Part shown: piece by piece, positions 8,744 to 14,753 of the stretch
Layout of the letters: the number at the start of each line of letters is the position of its first letter
Position numbering within the stretch: the first letter of the stretch is position 1
Assembly: GCF_013284055.1 (NCBI RefSeq)
Contig: NZ_CP054143.1
Span: 2,666,001-2,730,000 of the forward strand
Reading direction: 5' to 3'
From: Deefgea piscis
GTDB taxonomy: Bacteria > Pseudomonadota > Gammaproteobacteria > Burkholderiales > Chitinibacteraceae
Length of the DNA: 64,000 bases
The notes under the pieces: generated by a model
Seen by the model: only the letters and a program-made list of their open reading frames with translations
The model's database searches: none
Told to the model about the DNA's origin: nothing
Position numbers and translations under genes: made by a program

Positions 8744-10531
8744 CTATTCGATTTCTTCGCTAAGTTCTTCTAGTGGAGTGAGCGTCTCTAGCTTTAAAAG
8801 TCGTGCGAGATGCTGATTACGCTCTTCTTGGTTCATGTGTTTGATAGCTTGCGTTTCGCGGTATTCATGTGCGGCCGCGGTCAGAGTGAAGTGAGGCGCT
8901 TCTTTTAGTAAATCACCTCCAGTAAGTTCTGTGATGCTGCTTTTGATTTGTTGTAAATCGACGCAGAAAAACTCCTTACGGAAATTCACCATATTCATTC
9001 GCTGCAGGTTGAAACGGCGATGTAGCTCACGCTCAAGACCAGGGGCGTCGTCGCTATACATCATGGCATGAACATCAAAAGTAAACGGAACGGATGCATC
9101 ACCTAGTTCTTTAACGCGGTCCATTGGCTCGAGTCGACGGGTCATGCCGATTTTGAAAACGGTTTCGCCAAATGAACCAATATTTGAAATGACATAAACG
9201 TGTCCAGCACGGGTTTGTTGTGCCATCGAGAGTGCGCGTTGATTTTTAGCTTCTGCCTCGGTGAGTTTTTCTTGTAGCTCTGCCAATTTAAGTTCGAATT
9301 CTGTGCGTTGTTCATCGGTGGCCTTGGCAATTTGCGCTGCTGTTTTTTCCATGGCCTTGCGAATATTTTCTTCTTCTTTGGCTGCATCTTTAATTGCGCG
9401 CTCATATTCGCGACGGGCTTTTTCTTCTTCGCGGATTTGTTCTTTGATTTGGCGCTGTTCTTCACGCTCTTGATCGCGCAATGCTACTACTGTGGCGGCT
9501 AATTTAAGTTCTTGTAATCGAGACTCTAGGTAGGCAGGTGTAATTCGGGCGTCTCTGAATGCTTTGCCTAGATGATTCACCAGACTATATGCGTCATGAA
9601 TTTGTTGCTCTAGTTTCCCGATGTTTTCTGCTTTGATGGTGGCTAAAATTGAATCTACTTTGCCGTTAAATGCATCGGTTACGAATGCTATTGCGGTTTG
9701 GCTTCGATTGACTTCGACATAGTCACACAGGGCAGCCTTGCCCGTCTCGGTGAGTAATTTACTGTTTTTTCTGGCTGCGGTTAGCTGCAATCCTGCGTCA
9801 GTATGGCTAAATCCATCAGCTAAATCATCAAGTAGGCTTTGTGTGGGTTTGAGGTATTTGATGCCGTAGCCTTTTATTACATTTTCCATAGCGGTGACTG
9901 TGGCTTGGATTTCTTTGCTTCGCTCTAGTGCTGTATAAGCATCGCCAGCGATGCTTGTCGCGTTGTTTTGCGCTCTTAGTGTGATTTCTGCTGCTTGGTT
10001 ATTGGCAGCGTTAAGCGCTTGATCTGCTTTGTTGCGAAGTTCGGCTGCGTTAGTTCTAGCTGTTTTTAGTATTTGTTCTGCGTTTTCTTTTGCCGAATTG
10101 GCTATGGTTTCTGATTCGGTACGCGCACTGTTAAGTAGTGCGTTTGCCTTGTTTCTAAGTTCTGTAGCTTTGATGTTTGCATTTTGAATAGTGCTTTCTG
10201 CTGCTGATTTAGCGCTATTTTCAATGTTTTGTGCATGTGTTTTGTTTCTGTCGATGATTGCTTGCGATTCAGTTATTTTCTTTTTTATTTCTTCGTCGAT
10301 GTCAGCGATGGATTGGTATTTACTAAGTTTCTCGATATTTGACTTTAGGTCATCATTCTCTGCGTTTAGTATTTTATTTTTTGATTCAGCTTCTTTGATA
10401 GCTAGTTCTTGTATCGACTTTAATTCTTCTTCTCTTAATTTGGCGAGTTTGATGTTTGTTTGATGGGATTTTTTTTCTTTAATGTATAGAAAAAGTAAAA
10501 CAATAAGTGGGATTAATAATAAAGGTTCCAT
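8744..10531 (-). CDS. Membrane-anchored coiled-coil protein with T5orf172 (GIY-YIG-like) nuclease domain
   Basis: The 595-residue protein starts with a transmembrane helix (LLLIPLIVLLFLYI, residues 4-17). Alanine-rich coiled coil with repeats such as KATELRNKANALLNSARTE and NAAELRNKADQALNAANNQ follows (~20-220), then a DUF4041-like segment (~220-330) and another charged coil to ~440. A C-terminal GHVYVISNIGSFGETVFKIGMT module (~450-535) is of the T5orf172/MUG113 type, related to GIY-YIG nucleases. Terminators on both sides make it a self-contained transcription unit inside the early region, typical of a lysogenically expressed moron. Phage defence or exclusion is an inference. Confidence 0.85.
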   Translation of the reverse strand: MEPLLLIPLIVLLFLYIKEKKSHQTNIKLAKLREEELKSIQELAIKEAESKNKILNAENDDLKSNIEKLSKYQSIADIDEEIKKKITESQAIIDRNKTHAQNIENSAKSAAESTIQNANIKATELRNKANALLNSARTESETIANSAKENAEQILKTARTNAAELRNKADQALNAANNQAAEITLRAQNNATSIAGDAYTALERSKEIQATVTAMENVIKGYGIKYLKPTQSLLDDLADGFSHTDAGLQLTAARKNSKLLTETGKAALCDYVEVNRSQTAIAFVTDAFNGKVDSILATIKAENIGKLEQQIHDAYSLVNHLGKAFRDARITPAYLESRLQELKLAATVVALRDQEREEQRQIKEQIREEEKARREYERAIKDAAKEEENIRKAMEKTAAQIAKATDEQRTEFELKLAELQEKLTEAEAKNQRALSMAQQTRAGHVYVISNIGSFGETVFKIGMTRRLEPMDRVKELGDASVPFTFDVHAMMYSDDAPGLERELHRRFNLQRMNMVNFRKEFFCVDLQQIKSSITELTGGDLLKEAPHFTLTAAAHEYRETQAIKHMNQEERNQHLARLLKLETLTPLEELSEEIE

Positions 10532-10610
10532 AAGTGTTTTCTCTTTGTTTATTTGGTTTAGGTAAATTAATTGGTAAGCGTCTTGAAATTTACAGGAATG
10601 GCATACAAAA

Positions 10611-10631
10611 GAAAACCCGCCGAAGCGGGTT
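10611..10631 (-). terminator. Intrinsic terminator of the 13148-to-10666 leftward operon
   Basis: On the minus strand AACCCGC-TTCG-GCGGGTT is followed by TTC; the UUCG tetraloop makes it stable. It lies 35 bases past the stop of the 10666 gene. The stretch 10532..10610 between it and the next gene would have to hold that gene's own promoter. Confidence 0.8.
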
Positions 10632-10665
10632 GTGGTTTGTTCTTGGTTTATACGTGTATTGGGGG

Positions 10666-11457
10666 TTATTTGTTCGCGTTCTGTTCGATTTGACGAATTG
10701 CTTCGTTGTCGTCTGGGGCGATGATGCTGTTGACGCCGATCGAGAGTAGCGATTCGATCAATTTAGCGGTAGCGGCTTCAGCGTAGACGAGGTCTTCGTT
10801 GACCATGCAGACGGTGAGCGGTTCATCGTCAGTCTGTTGTTTTCTCAATTCTACGGCGGTGTTGATGGCGCTTTGTGGGGTGCCGTCGGTGACGATGCCA
10901 AATAGGCCAAGCCCTTCGAGGCGAATGATCTCATTGTGTGGCGCATCGTTAATGATGGTGATATGCCGGGCTAATCGTTTGCTGATTTCGATGAGCATTT
11001 GCGATTTGGCCGATGATGGGTTGTTGAGTTCGCCGCCGAGTTGTTCTTGTTTGGCAAGGCCGTGGTGAAAGCTGGTGCAGGCTTCGTAGAGCGAGTTGAC
11101 GGCGCTGCTGATGTCGGGAAAACGGCAGGGCATGGGTTCACCAAAGATCAGGCTATTGGGAAACGGGCTTTGGGTATCGCCTCGGGAGAGGGTTTCTTCG
11201 AGTATTTCGAGTTGGAATGTCCAGCTTTCGAGCGTCTCGGTGTTGTAGAGATCGGCAAGGGCGAGCGGGGGCATGATTTTCCAGACGAGTTGCGGGACTG
11301 GAGTTTCAATTTTTAATATGACGCCGAGTGCGCCTTGCTCGGCAGTGCCCCAGTGGCCGCGTAGATAAACAGGCCAGAAATGACCGGTGATGCCTTCGGG
11401 CATGATGCTGTCGGGGTTAATTTTTTGGGCGATGCGTTGTTCAAATTCGGGGGTCAT
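10666..11457 (-). CDS. Phage protein of unknown function (263 residues)
   Basis: The product is not recognised. It is acidic, soluble and without membrane segments. The C-terminal half has an alternating strand-helix pattern (LARHITIINDAPHNEIIRLE, GLFGIVTDGTPQSAINTAVE, VNSIIAPDDNEAIRQIEQ) like a small Rossmann or receiver-type fold, but no catalytic motif is clear. It overlaps the 3' end of the upstream gene by 17 bases, so the two are probably co-translated. Confidence 0.7.
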   Translation of the reverse strand: MTPEFEQRIAQKINPDSIMPEGITGHFWPVYLRGHWGTAEQGALGVILKIETPVPQLVWKIMPPLALADLYNTETLESWTFQLEILEETLSRGDTQSPFPNSLIFGEPMPCRFPDISSAVNSLYEACTSFHHGLAKQEQLGGELNNPSSAKSQMLIEISKRLARHITIINDAPHNEIIRLEGLGLFGIVTDGTPQSAINTAVELRKQQTDDEPLTVCMVNEDLVYAEAATAKLIESLLSIGVNSIIAPDDNEAIRQIEQNANK

Positions 11458-12229
11458 GGTGCGGATTCCATCGCGTGCGCGCTAGATTTAGTCGTGGGCG
11501 AATGAATTTAATGGCGGCGAGCGCGGCTTGGTCGGTGAGCATAAATTGTAACCATTCGAGTAGTTCTTCTATGGATGATAGCTGCTGTGGCAGTTTGGCG
11601 CACGCTGCTTGGACTTGTTGCTGGTGATGCTCGCTGGCGATGCCCCATGAATTGGTGAATCCGGCAAGGTGGGCGAGGTGGTTATGCGTACAGGTGAGCC
11701 GCTTTAGGCTGGGTATGGTCCAGTATTCGCCACCGAGTAGATCGCCGCCGTCGATGGCGGCGTAGCGGCCAACGCCGAGGCGGGTAGTCGGTGTGGCGCT
11801 GTTGAGGCAGAGCATTTCATTAATGCCGATGATTAATGCTAGGTCTGGCCATGCATTTAGGTCGCGCATGAGTGCGGCACTGTGAGTGGTGGATAGTGAC
11901 TCAGGGCTGCTGTTGGGGATTTCTTGCAGTGCCCAACAGGTGTGCAGCTCGTGCCAGTGATGATCTGGCCAAAGCTGGCTGAGTGTGGCGCGAGGCAACT
12001 GAATCAGCCACGCTGCGTCTGAGGGTTGGCAGTCGGCGTAGGCTTGTATCATCCAGTAGGCTAACTGATTGGCAAGTCCTTTACTGGTGTGAGGGTGTGC
12101 GAATAGATAGACGCGCCGCTGTACGCCAGTCTCGTCGTAGATGATACAGAGCACACATTTTGATTTAAAACCGGTGAGTTTACGAATCGGGGCGGCAAAG
12201 TTGTGGTGGTGTAGAACAGGAATGCTCAA
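11441..12229 (-). CDS. Phage protein of unknown function (262 residues)
   Basis: The product is not recognised. It begins MSIPVLHHHNFAAPIRKLTG, is rich in His, Trp and Cys, and has several LxxLxxL stretches late in the chain. The start overlaps the stop of the HTH gene (ATGA). Together with the following gene it forms a pair transcribed from the cI side, so it may be expressed in the lysogen. Confidence 0.7.
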   Translation of the reverse strand: MSIPVLHHHNFAAPIRKLTGFKSKCVLCIIYDETGVQRRVYLFAHPHTSKGLANQLAYWMIQAYADCQPSDAAWLIQLPRATLSQLWPDHHWHELHTCWALQEIPNSSPESLSTTHSAALMRDLNAWPDLALIIGINEMLCLNSATPTTRLGVGRYAAIDGGDLLGGEYWTIPSLKRLTCTHNHLAHLAGFTNSWGIASEHHQQQVQAACAKLPQQLSSIEELLEWLQFMLTDQAALAAIKFIRPRLNLARTRWNPHHDPRI

Positions 12230-12576
12230 GCGGAAAGCCTTGTTATTAAGTAGTAAACCGCTGCCGCGTCGTCGCGGGGTAGCGGGTTTGTTTGGAGCAT
12301 GGCGAGTATTTGTTGATTGTGGTCGATTTCTGACGATTGATTGTATTGACCGTTTTGGTCGTGTGCAATCGGGGGCGGCAGCGATAGGCTGCCATTATTT
12401 AGATTGAGTGCGGTTTCGATGTGTTTTGCGAGGCGTGCGCCGATGTTTCTGCGACCGCTGAGCAGATGCCCGACTTGATCAAGCTCGCGATAGATTGCGT
12501 TGGCAAAGGCGGTTTGACTTGGATAGGTGGCGGCGAGCCTCTTGAGGTTGAGTCGCCGAATTTCGCTGGTTTCCAT
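12226..12576 (-). CDS. Small HTH DNA-binding regulator
   Basis: The 116-residue protein carries an HTH-like N-terminus: RRLNLKRLAATYPSQTAFAN then a turn and HLLSGRRNIGARLAKHIETAL, similar to Cro/C1-type or phage-repressor-like domains. Residues 70-116 are a short linker and helix. It heads a three-gene unit with the two unknown genes below. A perfect palindrome directly upstream (12582..12600) is a likely autoregulatory site. Confidence 0.75.
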   Translation of the reverse strand: METSEIRRLNLKRLAATYPSQTAFANAIYRELDQVGHLLSGRRNIGARLAKHIETALNLNNGSLSLPPPIAHDQNGQYNQSSEIDHNQQILAMLQTNPLPRDDAAAVYYLITRLSA

Positions 12577-12581
12577 GACCG

Positions 12582-12600
12582 CGTAAGTTATTTACTTACG
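12582..12600. promoter_or_regulatory. Palindromic operator candidate upstream of the HTH gene
   Basis: CGTAAGT-TATTT-ACTTACG is a perfect 7-bp inverted repeat five bases upstream of the minus-strand ATG at 12576. A second palindrome, GGTCA-ACC-TGACC, lies at 12624..12636 just past the cI stop. Both differ from the TTTAG-type operators. Confidence 0.5.
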
Positions 12601-12641
12601 TTCAATTTTGGAATGTGCATTTTGGTCAACCTGACCAGCGG

Positions 12642-13148
12642 TTATGCTGACTTTTTAGGGGCGTTTTTTTGGCCTAGTTGGCTGATTTTTTCGCTGATGT
12701 CGTTGACTTCTTGGGCGCACTCTTCACTTGGCCGCGTGGCGTCGGTTGGAAATTGGCTGGGTGCTGTACCTGGTGCGGGCTGGTCGATGGTTGTTTTTTG
12801 GCTGATCGCATCGATAAAGGTGCTGAGTGCCGCGATTTCTTTTGGTGTGATGTTTTGATCTAAATCGAGTCTGATGAGTCGTTCAATCAACGGCATAACC
12901 GCTGGGCTGGCGATTGGTTTTGTTGTGTCCGCGCTATACATTTGACCTTCACCACTCGCTAGCCATAGCGGGGAGACGCCCATTGCATTCGCCGCTCGGA
13001 TGCATGTCGCCGCGTCCAAATTCTTAACAAGACCACTCCGCCATTGCGATACCGCACTGGCTGTCACTTTGGCTGCGTTTGCTAATGGCGCGGATTTAAT
13101 CCCGCTGGCCTGCATTGCCGCTTTGATGCGTTCAGATAGAAGACTCAT
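12642..13148 (-). CDS. cI: CI-like phage repressor without a peptidase domain
   Basis: The 168-residue protein has a classic HTH (residues ~8-60: IKAAMQASGIKSAPLANAAK, then VTASAVSQWRSGLVKNLDAA) followed by GVSPLWLASGEG, typical of XRE repressors. The C-terminal half is Pro/Thr-rich and helical; no S24 Ser-Lys peptidase motifs appear, so RecA-stimulated self-cleavage is not evident. I prefer ATG 13148, because the longer frame to 13205 would start inside an operator. The ATG is only one base from an operator, so the message may be leaderless, as for lambda cI from PRM. Confidence 0.85.
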   Translation of the reverse strand: MSLLSERIKAAMQASGIKSAPLANAAKVTASAVSQWRSGLVKNLDAATCIRAANAMGVSPLWLASGEGQMYSADTTKPIASPAVMPLIERLIRLDLDQNITPKEIAALSTFIDAISQKTTIDQPAPGTAPSQFPTDATRPSEECAQEVNDISEKISQLGQKNAPKKSA

Positions 13149-13149
13149 G

Positions 13150-13211
13150 TTTAGTAGGCTAAAGCAAAGCAGATTAAGTGTGCTTGCTTTTTGAATGTTT
13201 AGCATGCTAAA
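13150..13211. promoter_or_regulatory. Right operator region OR with promoter PR
   Basis: Palindromes TTTAGTAGGCTAAA (13150..13163) and TTTAGCATGCTAAA (13198..13211) bracket a weaker copy TTAAGTGTGCTTGC (13174..13187), giving three sites as in lambda OR. For cro, TTGCTT (13184..13189) and TAAAGT (13208..13213) form a promoter with an 18-base spacer whose -10 is identical to that of PL. Occupancy order and cI/cro preference cannot be read from sequence. Confidence 0.8.
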
Positions 13212-13219
13212 GTAATCCT

Positions 13220-13414
13220 ATGGATACGAATAAAGCAATCGAGCTGTATGGATCGCCCTCCGCGCTGGCAAAAGCCCTCGGAGTGACGGCCGGTGCTGTG
13301 AGCCAATGGATTACCAAGGGTTCAGTTCCGCCGATGCGTGTTTATCAATTGCAAGTATTAAGGCCTGAAGCGTTCGCTTCTAACAATTACTCCTCCAACA
13401 ACGCTCCCCAGTGA
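13220..13414 (+). CDS. cro: Cro-like repressor (YdaS-type HTH)
   Basis: The 64-residue protein, beginning MDTNKAIELYGSPSALAKAL and followed by GVTAGAVSQWITKGSVPP, is a textbook Cro/YdaS HTH. It diverges from cI across three operators and would shut down lysogenic transcription on induction. No Shine-Dalgarno is seen, and the transcription start predicted from TAAAGT falls at about the ATG, so a leaderless message is plausible. Confidence 0.9.
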   Translation: MDTNKAIELYGSPSALAKALGVTAGAVSQWITKGSVPPMRVYQLQVLRPEAFASNNYSSNNAPQ

Positions 13415-13423
13415 TGTTGGTTT

Positions 13424-13450
13424 CTGACTCCCCCAAAGAGTCAGCTTTTT
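13424..13450 (+). terminator. Terminator after cro (tR1-like)
   Basis: CTGACTC-CCCCAAA-GAGTCAG followed by CTTTTT, ten bases after the cro stop. A second hairpin without T-run, CCAAGCT / AGCTTGG, follows at 13461..13481. Confidence 0.8.
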
Positions 13451-13545
13451 ATTGCAGTTCCCAAGCTCAATCGTAGCTTGGGTGGTTTGGGTAAAAGGAT
13501 AATTCTACGAACGGCGTTATCCATCGTTAAAAAAGGAAAGTCGTG

Positions 13546-14025
13546 ATGAACAATGCTGAGGCTGCTAATCATTATCGCCGATTCGTTGAGGCGATTCAGG
13601 AATGCGTTCAGGCGGCGGGTGTGCGTCGTTTGAGTGTGGCGTTGGATCGTGCAGAGCCAAGTATCTACGGCATGGCTAATCCTAATTTACCTGAGAAACA
13701 ATTGAATGCTTTGCAGTTGGCTGAGGTGGTGAGCTTGAGCCAGTCTCCCGCGATTGCTAGCGCCTTGGCGGCTTTGACCGGGCATGTGGTGATTGAGTCG
13801 CGTTTATTGGCGTCTGATTTGATTTTTAATAGTCCTGCTGATTTGGCGGTGCAGGTGATGCGTCGGCAGTTGGGGGATAGTTCGGTGGTGGCAGGGCAGC
13901 TGGCTGCTGCGTTTAATGATTTGGTGATTACTCGGTCTGAGGCTGATGATCTTGAGGCGTCGATTGCTGATGCAATTAAGGGGCTGAACGCGATCCGCGC
14001 CACGCTGGCTCGGGTGGCATCATGA
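13546..14025 (+). CDS. CII-like phage regulatory protein
   Basis: The 159-residue protein sits where cII lies in lambda-like phages. ATG 13546 follows AAAGGAAAG at a good distance. The N-terminal half (YRRFVEAIQECVQAAGVRRL, SVALDRAEPSIYGMANPNLP, LNALQLAEVVSL) resembles the phage regulatory CII family (PF06892 type), which combines an HTH with a helical tail; the C-terminal LEASIADAIKGLNAIRATLARV fits an oligomerising helix. The assignment rests on pattern and position. Confidence 0.7.
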   Translation: MNNAEAANHYRRFVEAIQECVQAAGVRRLSVALDRAEPSIYGMANPNLPEKQLNALQLAEVVSLSQSPAIASALAALTGHVVIESRLLASDLIFNSPADLAVQVMRRQLGDSSVVAGQLAAAFNDLVITRSEADDLEASIADAIKGLNAIRATLARVAS

Positions 14026-14034
14026 GTTTCCATC

Positions 14035-14163
14035 ATGACTTATATTCAGCAGCGTATCAATCGCAGGGCTTGGGCAATAAGACGTTTACATCAGCGCGAG
14101 AAGAAGGCCGCAGCACATCAAGTGTGCGCGGCTTTGTTGTTGATGCTGGCTACGAAGGGCTAA
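14035..14163 (+). CDS. Possible 42-residue basic peptide
   Basis: An ATG nine bases after the CII-like stop opens a frame beginning MTYIQQRINRRAWAIRRLHQ and ending ALLLMLATKG. It is basic then hydrophobic. No clear Shine-Dalgarno is seen. Small early phage genes are common here, but coding is uncertain. Confidence 0.35.
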   Translation: MTYIQQRINRRAWAIRRLHQREKKAAAHQVCAALLLMLATKG

Positions 14164-14211
14164 CGGTGGCCGATGATTTTTCAATAGCTCTTATGGAGCA
14201 AGGAGGGTGCG

Positions 14212-14349
14212 ATGGAATTATTTATGCAAGAGTGGGCGGCTCGCAAGTTGTTTACGATGCTGGATACTGCGGAGGTGCTTGTTTGGTCTGGAACGAATCC
14301 GCCCCAACTGCTAGATCAAGTAGCATCGTCTTCGCAAACGGCTCAATAA
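14212..14349 (+). CDS. Possible 45-residue phage protein with strong RBS
   Basis: AGGAGG at 14201..14206 is five bases before an ATG at 14212. The peptide starts MELFMQEWAARKLFTMLDTA and is acidic and helical. The excellent Shine-Dalgarno is the main support. It overlaps an opposing small gene candidate (14252..14485), and probably only one of the two is real. Confidence 0.5.
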   Translation: MELFMQEWAARKLFTMLDTAEVLVWSGTNPPQLLDQVASSSQTAQ

Positions 14350-14485
14350 CAGGCATGTTGGCGAATGCTTGCAAGTGGGCGGCAAGGTCTGTGCCGTTGA
14401 CTGCATTGGCTTGGACTAAGGATGCAACTAAGCCCCGTAATACTTGTTGCATGGTGTTGAGTTGGTCAAGCTGGTCTTGTGTCAT
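14252..14485 (-). CDS. Possible 77-residue minus-strand phage protein
   Basis: From ATG 14485 the product begins MTQDQLDQLNTMQQVLRGLV and continues ASLVQANAVNGTDLAAHLQA, an amphipathic helical pattern with normal amino-acid use, unlike the extended frame upstream of it. It would be antisense within a rightward early region. No strong Shine-Dalgarno is visible. This composition makes it look more protein-like than the + strand alternatives across 14350..14485. Confidence 0.4.
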   Translation of the reverse strand: MTQDQLDQLNTMQQVLRGLVASLVQANAVNGTDLAAHLQAFANMPVIEPFAKTMLLDLAVGADSFQTKQAPPQYPAS

Positions 14486-14567
14486 GGTAGGTCTCGTGGT
14501 GGTGTTGGGTCGCATCATTCTAGCATGCAGCCCCCGCCTCCCCGTTGAAGGGTGGGGCGGCATCTTG

Positions 14568-14753
14568 ATGGCGCGTTCACTGCGGGTGAACACCATCAGC
14601 GAAAACTTACAACAATGCACCGGACAAAAGGTACTCCCTGAGCTTTCCCCTCTGCGGGTAATTCGGACCCCATGTTTTGGCATGTGGAAAGGCTTGAAAC
14701 ATAGTGAACGCGTTGCCGCACACTTTGTAAGTTACAAGGGGTGCGTTGCGTGA
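14568..14753 (+). CDS. Possible 61-residue protein coupled to the primase gene
   Basis: The frame begins MARSLRVNTISENLQQCTGQ and ends with a TGA overlapping GTG 14750 (GTGA), the favoured primase start. Small proteins in this position occur in many phages, but I recognise no family. The coupling is the only positive evidence. Confidence 0.35.
   Translation: MARSLRVNTISENLQQCTGQKVLPELSPLRVIRTPCFGMWKGLKHSERVAAHFVSYKGCVA

Noticed and set aside
14022-14753. A 243-codon + strand frame spanning the region between the CII-like and primase genes
   Set aside because: Its composition is not protein-like over most of its length, and better small-gene candidates occupy parts of it. Only the last 61 codons were kept as a weak candidate.
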